A stretch of 64,000 nt of DNA from Collinsella aerofaciens ATCC 25986 (GCF_010509075.1 NZ_CP048433.1:2356001-2420000); one strand, 5' to 3'; positions 49,916-59,237 are shown, counted from the stretch's first letter. The notes: generated by a model not told the origin, from the letters alone. A program made the numbers and translations.

Positions 49916-50095
49916 ATGTTTGATGACGACGACCTATTCAATCTGACAGACGATTCGTTTGAGTGGGATCTGCTACTCGATGACGATGAGTTGGAGCAGG
50001 ATCGTAGGAAACGGCAGGGCAAGAAAGCTCAGGGTGACGCTTCGAAAAAGCAAGACAAACGCCGTCGAGGTCTGTTCGGCGGGCTCTTTGGCTAA
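49916..50095 (+). CDS. 59-residue charged protein with GLFGGLFG end
   Basis: A GGGAGGCGGCC site precedes an ATG opening a frame for 59 residues. The first 29 are very acidic (MFDDDDLFNLTDDSFEWDLL), the middle is Lys/Arg/Gln-rich, and the end is RRRGLFGGLFG. No family is recognised. The spacing suggests co-transcription with the HIRAN gene. Confidence 0.65.
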   Translation: MFDDDDLFNLTDDSFEWDLLLDDDELEQDRRKRQGKKAQGDASKKQDKRRRGLFGGLFG

Positions 50096-50161
50096 CCGAC
50101 GCGCCAGAGCGTCTGTATACTAGGCACGTGTTAGACGCGTTGCGAAATGAGGACACAGACG

Positions 50162-50707
50162 ATGATGTGGTTTACCGCCGACCTGCACCTGGGCGATACG
50201 AATATCTTGCACGATATGGATCGGCCGTTTGATTCGGTCGAGGAGATGAACCGCAAGGTCATCGATGCCGTCAATGAGTGCGTAGCGGCGGACGACCGTC
50301 TCTATATCTTGGGAGACTTTACCTATCGTTTGCCCCTGGCGGAGGCGGTGCGCCTGCGCGAGCGTATCGAATGCCAGAACGTGACGCTCATTCGTGGTAA
50401 CCATGACGGCGACTGGGAAGATCCCGACGTACCGCAGATTTGGGAAGACGTGCGCGATTACCTGGAGATTGCTCCCGGTTACGCCAAAGGCCATCGCCTG
50501 GTAATGAGCCACTACCCCATGCTCAGCTGGAACGGCAAGGCACGTGGCGCCATTATGCTGCATGGGCATATCCACAGCAGGGGTGACCGCACCAACGCAC
50601 GCAACCGCGATCGCGAGCGTCCCATTTATCGCTACGATGTGGGCCTCGACGCCAACGACTACAAGCCCGTAAGCCGAGACCAGATCCTGAATTTCTTTGG
50701 ACTGTAG
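50162..50707 (+). CDS. Metallophosphoesterase (YfcE/MPE-like)
   Basis: The 181-residue protein has the calcineurin-like metal motifs in order: FTADLHLGDTN, YILGDFTYR, LIRGNHDGDW, MSHYPML and LHGHIHSR. These form a di-metal centre hydrolysing phosphoesters. The domain is minimal, with no membrane or extra domain. ATG 50162 follows GAGG at a good distance; ATG 50147 is also open. The substrate is unknown. Confidence 0.88.
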   Translation: MMWFTADLHLGDTNILHDMDRPFDSVEEMNRKVIDAVNECVAADDRLYILGDFTYRLPLAEAVRLRERIECQNVTLIRGNHDGDWEDPDVPQIWEDVRDYLEIAPGYAKGHRLVMSHYPMLSWNGKARGAIMLHGHIHSRGDRTNARNRDRERPIYRYDVGLDANDYKPVSRDQILNFFGL

Positions 50708-50715
50708 CTCGCAAA

Positions 50716-50741
50716 CCGCCACGAAGGGGACAGGCACCTTT
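50716..50741 (+). repeat. Left half of a palindrome split by the IS3 insertion
   Basis: CCGCCACGAAGG then GGACAGGCACCTTT ends at the insertion. The missing right arm TTTGTGGCGG lies at 52206-52215 beyond the element. Rejoined, they form a hairpin of the GGGACAG family. Confidence 0.65.
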
Positions 50742-50786
50742 TGAACTGCGTCCCGAATCTTGGCCTTCTTTTATTAGAAGCGAACA

Positions 50787-51698
50787 CTAGGACGCTTTCA
50801 ATAGCCGTTTCCGAAACTCCACCGGGGTGAGGCCGCCGAGCGCCACCTGGCGACGCCTCGTGTTCCAATGCACGACGTAGGCGTCGAGGTCCCTCTTGAA
50901 GGACTCGAAGTCGGCCCACTCGACGCCCCTGAAGAACTCGTCCTTGAGATGCCCGAACACCTGCTCCGTCGCCCCGTTGTCTAGGCAGTTGCCCTTTCTC
51001 GACATGCTCTGCCTGGCGCCGTGCCTCCTGAGCTCGCCGGTCCACCTAGGGTGCTGGTACTGCCAGCCCATGTCGCTGTGGACGATCGGCGAGGCCCCGG
51101 CCGGCATTCTCGCGAACAGGCGCCTGAGCACCTCCTCCTGCTGGGCCATGTCCGGGCTCGTCGACACCGACCAGGAGACGATCTCCTTCGTGCAGAAGTC
51201 GTAGACCGGGGCGAAGTACGCCTTGCCCCAGGGCTGCCTGAATTCCGTGACGTCGGTCCCGAGCTTCTCCCACGGGGCGCCCGCGCGAAAGTCACGCGCT
51301 ATCAGGTTGTCGAATCTCTCGCCGACCGGGCCGCGGTAGGAGTTGTAGCGATGGTAGTCGGTCTCCCGGCGGATGCCGCAGCGGATGCCGAGCTCCCGCA
51401 TCATCTTGAGGACCGTCTTGTCCGCTATCCTCGCGCCCAGCTCGGCCCTCAGGCACATCGCTATCTGGCGGTGGCCGCACCCGTTCGCCGTCCTCGAGAA
51501 GATCTCGCGCACGGCCTCCCGGAGCTCTGGCCGGGTCGCTCTCGGCGGGTGCGCTACGGCATAGTGGTAGCTCGACGGCGCGAGCCGCGCGGCCGCGAGC
51601 AGGTCGCATAGGCGGTGGTGCCCTGAAAGGGAGGCTACGACCTGGGCTTTCTCCCAGTTTGAGAGCTCTTCTCCGCTTTCAGGGCTATCGATTTTTTT
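50787..51698 (-). CDS. IS3-family transposase, orfB part (frameshift product)
   Basis: This frame encodes about 303 residues of the catalytic half. It has an HTH region (LREAVREIFSRTANGCGHRQ) and an rve integrase core with LGTDVTEF, IVHSDMGWQYQ and the final Glu in NGATEQVFGHLKDE. It has no evident start of its own. It is expressed by a -1 shift at A-AAA-AAA (51692-51698), giving a junction AYLKKIDSPE between orfA and orfB. Confidence 0.85.
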   Translation of the reverse strand, partial: KKIDSPESGEELSNWEKAQVVASLSGHHRLCDLLAAARLAPSSYHYAVAHPPRATRPELREAVREIFSRTANGCGHRQIAMCLRAELGARIADKTVLKMMRELGIRCGIRRETDYHRYNSYRGPVGERFDNLIARDFRAGAPWEKLGTDVTEFRQPWGKAYFAPVYDFCTKEIVSWSVSTSPDMAQQEEVLRRLFARMPAGASPIVHSDMGWQYQHPRWTGELRRHGARQSMSRKGNCLDNGATEQVFGHLKDEFFRGVEWADFESFKRDLDAYVVHWNTRRRQVALGGLTPVEFRKRLLKAS

Positions 51699-52144
51699 AG
51701 ATACGCCACCTGGGCCTCGAGTTTGCGCACGCGCTCCTCGAGCTCCCGCTCGCGCGTCCGCCCCCCGGGGCCCTCCGGCCTGCCGCGGCGTCCCGGCTCG
51801 AGCGCCTCCGGCCCGCCCTCGCGGTACAGCCTGCACCAGCGGTCGAGCGATGTGGCGGCGGCGATGCCGAAGCGGGCCATCGCCTCCGACCGCGGCATCC
51901 CCTCGTCCACGACGGCCCTCGCGACGGCGAGCTTGGTCTCCATGTCGTAGGTCCTGCGGCTCTCGCCCATCCCGATCAGCCCCTTCCTCCCGGTTGCCCG
52001 GTACGCGTAGAGCCATTTTCTCACCGCCGGGGCGGGAACGTCGAGCTTCTTGGCCGCGAGTTCGAAGCCGAGGCCGGCCTCGAACAGGTCGGCGGCGCGT
52101 GCCCTCATCTCGCGACCGTATCTTGCCTTCTTCCTGCGGGGCAT
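51635..52144 (-). CDS. IS3-family transposase, orfA
   Basis: The 169-residue protein has two helix-turn-helix units (FELAAKKLDVPAPAVRKWLY and RSEAMARFGIAAATSLDRWC) and a C-terminal leucine-zipper-like coil (RELEERVRKLEAQVAYLKK), as usual for the IS150 group. The ATG 52144 follows GGGAGGCATCGGAA. The open frame continues upstream opposite the DUF2130 gene but that part is an antisense shadow. Confidence 0.87.
   Translation of the reverse strand: MPRRKKARYGREMRARAADLFEAGLGFELAAKKLDVPAPAVRKWLYAYRATGRKGLIGMGESRRTYDMETKLAVARAVVDEGMPRSEAMARFGIAAATSLDRWCRLYREGGPEALEPGRRGRPEGPGGRTRERELEERVRKLEAQVAYLKKSIALKAEKSSQTGRKPRS
51692..51698 (-). promoter_or_regulatory. Programmed -1 frameshift site of the IS3
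   Basis: Seven consecutive A residues on the minus strand read CTA-AAA-AAA in the orfA frame, giving the canonical A-AAA-AAA slippery heptamer. A shift leads straight into the orfB frame. Confidence 0.75.
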
Positions 52145-52312
52145 TTCCGATGCCTCCCTTTTCTCGAACCTTAATTTCAAAGTCCAAGAAATGGGATGCA
52201 GTTCATTTGTGGCGGTTCTGGCGCCGTTGCCATTCTGGCAGCGGCGCCTATTTTGTCCGCGCGGCGCGGTAGAGTGTAGCCGGTTGATATTTGCGTCCAT
52301 CGAGGAGCTGCT

Positions 52313-54070
52313 ATGAACGAGATCAAGTGCCCGCATTGCGGCGAAGTTTTTAAGGTCGATGCATCCGGCTATGCGGATATCGTCAAGCAGGTGCGCGATG
52401 CCGAGTTCTCGCGCGACCTGGATGAGCGTGTGAAGGCAGTCCAGCGTGAGGGTGAGCAGGCGCTGGAGCTTGAGCGCTCGCGTTCGACGGCTGCCTTGCA
52501 ACAGGCAAAGTCTCAGCGCAATGCCCAGCTTGTCGAGCAGAAGAACACTGCGGATCAGAAACTGGCGCAAGAGGTTGCCAAGCGCGATGCTGAGCTTGCC
52601 GAGCTGCGCGCTAAGCTCGAGGGCGCTGCCGCAGAGCGCGAGAGTGCAAGCCGGCGTGCGGCGGTTGAGGCTCGTGCCGATGTCCAAAAGGAGAATGTGG
52701 AGCTCCAGCGCGAGATCGACAATTTGCGTGCACAGCTGGGACGCAAAGATGACGAAGCAAAGCTTGCCGAAGCCGCGGTACGCAATGCGACTCAAAATGA
52801 CCTCGCCGCGCGCGATGCTCAGATTGCGGAGTTGCAGGCAAAGCTTGCCGCCGCAGATAAGGCTCAAGAAATGGCACTCGCAACTGCTGCGGCCGAGGCG
52901 CAGCGTAAGCTCGAGGCTGCGCAAAACGAAGCGAATCGTAAGCTTTCCGATTACCAGACAGAAGTGCGTGAGAAGTTCTCGAATGCTAAGACTCAGTCCG
53001 AGCGCGAGGCCGAGGGCCTTCGTGCACAGCTTCGTGAGCAAGAACTTTCTGCAAAAATGGAGCTGTCGAAGGCGGTCGCCGCGGCGGAGCGAGAGCGCGA
53101 TGAGGCGCGTGCCAAACTGACGAGCGAGCTGGCGGTGCGCGATTTTCGCGAGGAACAGGTCAAAGCGGCACACGAGCTCGAGCTTGCGCAGGCCAAGCGT
53201 GCGAGCGATGACCTGATTCGCTATAAGGATGAAGAGATCGAGCGCCTTAAGGACATGAAGGTCCGCCTGTCCACCAAGATGGTGGGCGAGTCGCTCGAGC
53301 AGCACTGCGAGACCGAGTTTAACCGTCTGCGCATGACGGCGTTTCCTAACGCGTACTTCGAGAAGGATAACGATGCGTCCGAGGGCACCAAGGGCGACTT
53401 TATCTTCCGCGAGTGCGACGCAAGCGGTAACGAGGTCATTTCGATTATGTTCGAGATGAAAAACGAGAACGATGAGACCGCGACCAAGCACAAGAACGAG
53501 GACTTCTTTAAGAAACTCGACCACGATCGCCGCCAAAAGGGCTGCGAGTACGCGGTGCTCTGCACGTTGCTCGAACCCGAGAGCGAGCTTTACAACGCCG
53601 GCATCGTGGACGTGAGCTATCGCTACGAGAAGATGTACGTGATTCGCCCACAGTTCTTTATTCCCATGATCACGCTTCTTCGCAACGCCGCCATGGGTTC
53701 GCTTCGCTATAAGCAGGAGCTGGCGGAGTACAAACAGCAGAATATCGACGTTACGAACTTCGAAGCCAAGATGGAGAAGTTCAAGAATGATTTCGGCCGC
53801 AACTACGAGATCGCGAGCCGCAAGTTCCAAACGGCGATCGATGAGATCGACAAGACGATTAGCCACCTGCAGAAAACCAAGGAGGCGTTGCTGTCCTCCG
53901 AGAACAATCTGCGCCTAGCCAACAAGAAGGCGGACGATCTTACCATTCGCAAGCTCACGTGGGGCAACAAGACCATGAAGGCCGCGTTTGACGAGGCGCG
54001 CGGGGCTGCGACAGAGACAAACGATGAGCCAGCCGAGGCGGATTCGTATGAGGTCGAGGGTGCCGAGTAA
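52313..54070 (+). CDS. DUF2130 coiled-coil protein
   Basis: The 585-residue protein starts with a zinc-ribbon half ([13 protein letters not shown]). It continues with a coiled coil of about 300 residues rich in Ala, Glu, Arg and Gln. It ends in the DUF2130 domain ([73 protein letters not shown]). The DUF2130 core has a D...ExK pattern (GDFIF and FEMK) suggesting a nuclease-like fold. Function is not established. The ATG follows GAGGAGCTGCT. The IS3 ends about 107 bases upstream and may have altered its promoter. Confidence 0.85.
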   Translation: MNEIKCPHCGEVFKVDASGYADIVKQVRDAEFSRDLDERVKAVQREGEQALELERSRSTAALQQAKSQRNAQLVEQKNTADQKLAQEVAKRDAELAELRAKLEGAAAERESASRRAAVEARADVQKENVELQREIDNLRAQLGRKDDEAKLAEAAVRNATQNDLAARDAQIAELQAKLAAADKAQEMALATAAAEAQRKLEAAQNEANRKLSDYQTEVREKFSNAKTQSEREAEGLRAQLREQELSAKMELSKAVAAAERERDEARAKLTSELAVRDFREEQVKAAHELELAQAKRASDDLIRYKDEEIERLKDMKVRLSTKMVGESLEQHCETEFNRLRMTAFPNAYFEKDNDASEGTKGDFIFRECDASGNEVISIMFEMKNENDETATKHKNEDFFKKLDHDRRQKGCEYAVLCTLLEPESELYNAGIVDVSYRYEKMYVIRPQFFIPMITLLRNAAMGSLRYKQELAEYKQQNIDVTNFEAKMEKFKNDFGRNYEIASRKFQTAIDEIDKTISHLQKTKEALLSSENNLRLANKKADDLTIRKLTWGNKTMKAAFDEARGAATETNDEPAEADSYEVEGAE

Positions 54071-54089
54071 GGCATAGCGTATAGCGCAA

Positions 54090-54127
54090 AAGCGGGGCCG
54101 CTGGCTATATTGCCAGCGGCCCCGCTT
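54090..54127. terminator. Strong bidirectional terminator
   Basis: A perfect 16-bp stem (54090-54105 with 54112-54127) lies between the convergent DUF2130 and helicase genes. Confidence 0.85.
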
Positions 54128-54149
54128 CGTTTCGTTCCAGTATGTTCGG

Positions 54150-56831
54150 CTAGTCCTCGAGCAGGTCCTCGATAAAGCCGACGCGGTAGTTTTTGAAGAT
54201 GACCTCGCCGCCGTCTTGCGTGGCGTCCAGATCGACATCGCCCATGATGCCAAAATCGTGGTCGCCATCCTCGTCGGCAAAGATCTGGTGCACGTGCCAT
54301 ACGTGCGCGGTCTTCTCGTCGGACTCGTCAATGGAAAACATCGCGGCGCTGCGGGCATCTCCGTCGGTGAGGATTTCCTCGTGCTGCTCGTGGTAAGCGT
54401 CGAGTGCTTTTTGCCAGCGGATCTCGCTCATGCCCCAGTCGTCGTCGAGCTCGCCCAGGTCGCGAACGTGCTCGCGGGCGGCAAGGGTCACGCGGCGGAA
54501 GAGCGCGTTGCGCACCAATAGCGTGCAGCCGCGACGGTCCGCCACGACCTCGTCGATGCCCTGCGGCGGCGCAGCATCGAGGGCTGTCGGGTTGCCGGCG
54601 TTCTCCCACTCATCCACCAGGCTCGAGTCCACCGAGCGCACCACAAAGCCCAGCCACGAGATAATGTCGCGCAGGCGCTCGTCGCGCTTCTCGATGGGCA
54701 CGGTGCGGTCGAGTGAACGGTAGGCCTCTGCCAGGTAACGCAGCAAAATGCCCTCGGAGCGGGCGATGCCGAGCTTTTGGATATAGCCCTTAAAATCGCT
54801 CGCGCTTTCCAGCATATCGCGCAGGACGCTCTTGGGAGAGAGCTGGTAGTCGTTGGCCCAGGGTACTTCCTGGCAGTACTTGTCGAAGGCGGCATCGAGC
54901 AAGTCCTCGAGCGGCTTTTCGTAGGTGACATCCTGGATGCGCTCCAGGCGTTCCTCATAATCGACGCCGTCAGCCTTCATTTCGGCCATCGCGCGGTCGC
55001 GCGCGGCGCGCTCCTGTGCGCGCAATACCTGCTTGGGATCCTCGAGCGTTGCCTCGACCATCGAGATCAGATCCATGGTATAGGTCTCGCTCTCGGGGTC
55101 GAGCAGCTCCAACGCGGCAAGCAAGAACGGCGAGAGCGGCTGATCGAGCGCGAAGTCCTCGGGCAGATCGACCGTCAGTGCATAGTCGATGTCTGGTGCG
55201 GCGTCAGTCGGGGCGTCGGGTGCGGGCGGCACCTCGGTGCGAACGACGACGCCGGAATCGATGAGTGTGGCGAAGATTTCATCGGCGCGAACCTCGAGCT
55301 TGGCCTTTTCCTCGGGGGTCTGCAGGCTCGTCTCGATGAGGTCGTGTACGCGGGCACGGGCGTCGCCGCCCTGCTCGACCACGCTAATCACCATGGAGTG
55401 CGTGATGCGCAGGCGCGGCTTGAGCGTCTCGGGTTGAGTCTCGATCAGGCGCTCAAAGGTCTGCTTGTTCCAGGTGACAAAGCCCTCGGGGGCCTTTTTC
55501 TTTTTAATCTTACGGAGTTTTTTGGGGTCGTCGCCCGCCTTGGCCATAAGCTTGGCATTCTCAATCTCGTGCTCGGGTGCCTCGGCAATCACCATGCCCT
55601 CGGTATCGAAGCCCGAGCGACCGGCGCGACCGGCAATCTGATGGAACTCGCGGGCGCGCAGACGACGCATCTTGTAGCCATCGAACTTGGTGAGCGCGGT
55701 GAGGACCACGGTATGGATGGGTACGTTGATGCCGACGCCGAGCGTATCGGTGCCGCAGATGACGGGCAGTAGGCCCTGCTGCGCCAGGCGCTCGACCAGC
55801 AGACGATAGCGCGGCAGCATGCCAGCATGGTGCACGCCGACGCCGCAGCCAAGCAAGCGCTTGAGGATCTTGCCAAAGGCCGTCGAGAAGCTCGTTCCCT
55901 TTGCCGCTTCTTTGATGGCCTCGCGCTGCTCTTTGCTGGCGATGCCAAAATTGGCGAGCGACTGTGCCGTCGCAAGGGCGGCATCCTGGCTAAAGTGCAC
56001 GATATAGAGCGGGGCCTCGCCGCGGCGCATGGCGAGCTCGACTGTGCCTTCGAGCGAGGTCGTCACATAGTCGTAGCTCAGCGGCACGGGGCGCGGGGCA
56101 TCGACGACCAAGTCGCAGGTAGCGCCGGTGTGTTCCTCGAGCGAGGCGGCGATCGCGGTGACATCGCCGAGCGTGGCGCTCATGAGCATAAACTGCGTGT
56201 GGGGCAGGGTGAGCAGCGGCACCTGCCAGGCCCAGCCGCGGTCGGGGTCGGCAAAGTAATGGAACTCGTCCATGGCCACGCAGCCCACATCGGCGTCCTC
56301 GCCCTCGCGCAGCGCATCGTTGGCAAGGATTTCGGCCGTGCAGCAGATGACGGGCGCCTTGGTGTTGATATGCGTATCGCCGGTGATCATACCGACGTTA
56401 TCGCGGCCGAGGACCTGCACCAGGTCGAAGAACTTTTCGCTGACCAGGGCCTTGATGGGGGCCGTGTAATAGCAGCGCTTGCCCTGCGCCATGCCCATAA
56501 AGAGCATGCCCAGCGCGACGAGCGATTTACCCGATCCGGTCGGTGTGCCCAAAATGACGTGATTGCCGGCTGCCAGGTCCATGAGGGCCTCTTCTTGGTG
56601 ATCCCATAGCTCAATGCCGCGGTCGCTCGTCCATTCAAAGAAGCGTTCGAAGGCCTGGTCGGGCGTGAGCCACGGTTCGGGCTCACTGCCGTCCTCGGGC
56701 TCCCACCAGGTGGGGGAGAGCGCACCGAGCGAACCGAACTCTGCCTCGGTTCCCGTGCCGCCCGAAAATGAGCTGGCAGCGCCGGCGCCGGAGACGGTGC
56801 TGGCGGCGGTATCTGTCGTGGTCTGTGCCAT
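54150..56831 (-). CDS. Superfamily 2 helicase, DUF3516/Ski2-like
   Basis: The 893-residue helicase has Walker A GTPTGSGKS, motif II MDEFHYFAD, motif III LMSATLG, motif V GTDTLGVGINVP and motif VI QIAGRAGRSG. All are in the N-terminal 450 residues, as in Ski2/Mtr4-like enzymes. The C-terminal half matches the DUF3516 region, with INTKAPV upstream and LRYLAEAYRSLDRTVP, DDWGMSEIRWQKALDAY further on. Related actinobacterial proteins are thought to unwind RNA or DNA. A disordered Gly/Ser/Ala stretch covers the first 30 residues. The ATG at 56831 has a moderate GAGAGAAAG site. Confidence 0.88.
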   Translation of the reverse strand: MAQTTTDTAASTVSGAGAASSFSGGTGTEAEFGSLGALSPTWWEPEDGSEPEPWLTPDQAFERFFEWTSDRGIELWDHQEEALMDLAAGNHVILGTPTGSGKSLVALGMLFMGMAQGKRCYYTAPIKALVSEKFFDLVQVLGRDNVGMITGDTHINTKAPVICCTAEILANDALREGEDADVGCVAMDEFHYFADPDRGWAWQVPLLTLPHTQFMLMSATLGDVTAIAASLEEHTGATCDLVVDAPRPVPLSYDYVTTSLEGTVELAMRRGEAPLYIVHFSQDAALATAQSLANFGIASKEQREAIKEAAKGTSFSTAFGKILKRLLGCGVGVHHAGMLPRYRLLVERLAQQGLLPVICGTDTLGVGINVPIHTVVLTALTKFDGYKMRRLRAREFHQIAGRAGRSGFDTEGMVIAEAPEHEIENAKLMAKAGDDPKKLRKIKKKKAPEGFVTWNKQTFERLIETQPETLKPRLRITHSMVISVVEQGGDARARVHDLIETSLQTPEEKAKLEVRADEIFATLIDSGVVVRTEVPPAPDAPTDAAPDIDYALTVDLPEDFALDQPLSPFLLAALELLDPESETYTMDLISMVEATLEDPKQVLRAQERAARDRAMAEMKADGVDYEERLERIQDVTYEKPLEDLLDAAFDKYCQEVPWANDYQLSPKSVLRDMLESASDFKGYIQKLGIARSEGILLRYLAEAYRSLDRTVPIEKRDERLRDIISWLGFVVRSVDSSLVDEWENAGNPTALDAAPPQGIDEVVADRRGCTLLVRNALFRRVTLAAREHVRDLGELDDDWGMSEIRWQKALDAYHEQHEEILTDGDARSAAMFSIDESDEKTAHVWHVHQIFADEDGDHDFGIMGDVDLDATQDGGEVIFKNYRVGFIEDLLED

Positions 56832-56952
56832 GTGTTTGCTTTCTCTCGCGATTGTCCGCCAACTATTATGGCGTAGCGGCGGCGTGGGGTGCCAGCGCGC
56901 GAGAAAATGCAGGAAATGGGCGTTCTGCCCAGCCGTTTAGTGTAGTCGCTAG

Positions 56953-57075
56953 CTAAGTGAGTAGACTTTTTGCGATATTGCGAGCACATCGCTTTTGCGC
57001 AAGGGTTCTACCTGCGGTTTTATGTTTCGCTATGCGGGCTGTGCTTGGCTATTGCAAAATAGTCTACTCACTTAG
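56953..57075 (+). repeat. Long-hairpin element, copy C (123 bp)
   Basis: It starts CTAAGTGAGTAGACTTTTTG and ends AATAGTCTACTCACTTAG, with the shared TACCTGCGGTTTTA core. The arms pair further inward (GCGATA..GC.AGCACA with TGTGCT..GCTATTGC), in different bases from copies A and B. It lies between the helicase promoter and the end of trmB. Confidence 0.85.
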
Positions 57076-57140
57076 GTTTGAGGGCCGTTCGCTGGCGCCT
57101 ATTTGCGCTTGTTTGCCAACGCCGCGACCATCAGAAGCCC

Positions 57141-57980
57141 CTAGGACTCTTGCGGTAGACGCTTCTTGCCCTTGCGGGCACGGTTTCTAAAGTTCTCGAC
57201 GGCCTCTTCCATGCCCAGAGGCACATAGGCGAGCTCATCGAGGTTATCGGGCAGGTAGCAGGCTAGGCTTTGCTCCTGCGCGCGGCCCGCCGCGAGCTGT
57301 TCATCGCTGGGCTGCGCTCCAGGTGTGGCGCAAATGCCATAGACGGCGGCACCCATCTCGCGCGTGCGGCGCTCGTACTCGGTCTCGGGATGCTCGGGAT
57401 GGTCGCGGCGGACGTCGTCGCTTACCCAAAGCGTATCGTAGCCGGCCGCGGCAAACTGTCCCAGGGCGTAATCGCGCAACGGCTTGCTATCGGTGCGCAG
57501 CGTGACGGTAGCGCCGGCTGAAAAGAGCGGGCGGTAGAGCATCAGATGGTCGACATGGACGAGTCGTTTTTTAGCGTACTTGGCCTTGGGCTGCGGCGTG
57601 GGAAAGTTAATGGTGATGGCATCGAGCTCGCCTGCGGCAAACAGCTGTGGCAGCGATGCGGCGCCTCGGGGCAGGACGAGTGCGTTGGATAGCCCCTGTT
57701 CGCAGATTTTCTGCGCGGCATAGGCGATGCAGATGGGCTCCTGGTCCATGCCGATAAAGAGGGTGTCGGGCTCGCGGTGGGCGCGCTCGACCAGATAGGT
57801 TCCCTTGCCACAGCCAAGATCCAGGTGAAGGTGTTCGAAGGGCTTGCTGCCAGCTGGCGCGCAAGCCTCGCGCCAATCTCCGGCATAAGCCTCGGGGTTC
57901 GTCTCGATCGCATCGGCGTAGCGCTCCAGGCGCTCCTCGAGCACAAAGTTCTTAGGCGTGCGAACGTGGACGGCTCCCAT
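57141..57980 (-). CDS. trmB: tRNA (guanine-N7)-methyltransferase, TrmB-like
   Basis: The 279-residue protein has the SAM motif LDLGCGKGTYLVERA and the FIGMDQEPICIAYAAQKICE block of TrmB. The usual DPWPKKRH motif is changed to NFPTPQPKAKYAKKRLVH. It should methylate G46 of tRNAs. A C-terminal tail (about residues 200-279) ends in a basic RARKGKKRLP. The ATG follows AAGGAGCCTC. Confidence 0.87.
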   Translation of the reverse strand: MGAVHVRTPKNFVLEERLERYADAIETNPEAYAGDWREACAPAGSKPFEHLHLDLGCGKGTYLVERAHREPDTLFIGMDQEPICIAYAAQKICEQGLSNALVLPRGAASLPQLFAAGELDAITINFPTPQPKAKYAKKRLVHVDHLMLYRPLFSAGATVTLRTDSKPLRDYALGQFAAAGYDTLWVSDDVRRDHPEHPETEYERRTREMGAAVYGICATPGAQPSDEQLAAGRAQEQSLACYLPDNLDELAYVPLGMEEAVENFRNRARKGKKRLPQES

Positions 57981-58036
57981 GAGGCTCCTTGGTCATAAAT
58001 GCGAAACGCATGGCCGCGCGTTCCGTCAATGGGTTG

Positions 58037-58060
58037 AAAAGGGCGGGCATAGATTGCCCG
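58037..58060 (-). terminator. Hairpin after the methyltransferase gene
   Basis: CGGGCA (58044-58049) and TGCCCG (58055-58060) form a short stem followed on the minus strand by CCCTTTTC. Confidence 0.5.
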
Positions 58061-58097
58061 AAAGATGTGGTGCGGCTCGGCGGCGAGTCGTCGGTGC

Positions 58098-58970
58098 CTA
58101 CAGGCGCTTGAGAATCACATAGCGGTTGAGCTCGCCGCTACGACCGTCGGCATGGAAGCGCTCAAGCTCGCGCACGGGGACCTCGCCGCTCTTGTAGAAC
58201 GTACGGACGCCGCGCACCAGGTCGGTGATCTGCTGATCGTCAAAGTGATGGCAATAGCGGTAGGCGTGGCGGTCGTTTTGCCAGCCAATGAGGTGGTCGC
58301 CGGCTTCAAACTGCGCGGAATCGTAACCCTCAAACGGCGGGGTGAGCTCGGCGCGGGCTTCGGCTCGAACGGCCTTGCGCGCCATGCGCTCATCGTTCAT
58401 GAACTCCCAAAAGCTGATGGCGATGATGCCGCCCGGGCTCGTTTGCCGCACCAGGGCGTCGAGCACGCGTACGCGGTACTCGCACGACGGCACGTGGTGC
58501 ATAAAGCCAAAGCAGACCGAGATATCGGCGAGCGGGGCGTCGAAAAGCACGTCGGGCGTCTCGGCGGGGTTGAGCTTCATGAGGGCGTCGAGCACGTCGA
58601 GTTCCTGGAAGTGCAGGTTGGGAATGCGCAGGGCGTGACCGTGCGCATCGATAGCCAAATCCTGACACGAGTCAACACCATAGAACTCAAACGGGCAGCT
58701 GGCATCTGCCGAGGGGTTTGCGCCGTCGACGCCCTTGGCGGCAAGTGCGCCGCCGGCGGCAAAATTCTCGAATCGCATATTGCCGCAGGCAAGATCGAAG
58801 ACGCGGACGGGATGCTCGATCGTGGCGACGTCGAGCTGTTCGAGCGCAATGTCCATGGTGCGCACCCAGCCGGGCCACGGGGCCTGGCGCGTATCGGAGA
58901 AGGAGGCGGAGTGCTCGCGATAGAACGTGTTGTTGAGCTGGATGAGCGATGAGGCGAAATCGCGGTTCAC
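58098..58970 (-). CDS. Class I SAM-dependent methyltransferase
   Basis: The 290-residue protein has the Rossmann motif VRVFDLACGNMRFENF, a DISVCFGFMHHVPSCEYR region and the family-specific start NRDFASSLIQLNNTFYREHS with ASFSDTRQAPWPGW. That start maps to GTG 58970, preceded by GGAGGGAG, and not to the ATGs further upstream. The substrate is unknown. Confidence 0.8.
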   Translation of the reverse strand: MNRDFASSLIQLNNTFYREHSASFSDTRQAPWPGWVRTMDIALEQLDVATIEHPVRVFDLACGNMRFENFAAGGALAAKGVDGANPSADASCPFEFYGVDSCQDLAIDAHGHALRIPNLHFQELDVLDALMKLNPAETPDVLFDAPLADISVCFGFMHHVPSCEYRVRVLDALVRQTSPGGIIAISFWEFMNDERMARKAVRAEARAELTPPFEGYDSAQFEAGDHLIGWQNDRHAYRYCHHFDDQQITDLVRGVRTFYKSGEVPVRELERFHADGRSGELNRYVILKRL

Positions 58971-59237
58971 GGCGCGGAACTCCCTCCGTTGGCGGTGCGG
59001 AATAAACAGTACGACCATACTACCGTTAACGCCGCAACGGGGACAACCGAGCCGTGGGTCATTGCTTTGTTTGGACACATTTCCGCAGCTCATATGTGCC
59101 CGCAACCGCCGGTTGTCAAAAATCTCACTAGAATAGGTGGCATGCTTTTGGCGGTGGCGGATAGATTTTTAACTGTGCAAGGCGCCTTAAGAACAAAAAC
59201 GGTCCGGCGGCACGGCTGGCATCACATAGGAGGAACC

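Larger units (their letters stand above)
50742..52205 (-). mobile_element. IS3-family (IS150-like) element
   Basis: The 1,464-bp element has imperfect inverted ends TGAACTGCGTCCCGAATCTT and TGAACTGCATCCCATTTCTT and a three-base target duplication TTT (50739-50741 and 52206-52208). It carries overlapping orfA and orfB connected by a slippery A7 run. It looks complete. Confidence 0.88.

Noticed and set aside
52206-53866. Very long open frame on the minus strand opposite the DUF2130 gene (joined to IS3 orfA)
   Set aside because: Only the part below 52144 is transposase orfA. The rest is an antisense shadow of a strongly coding gene and has low-complexity Leu/Arg composition.
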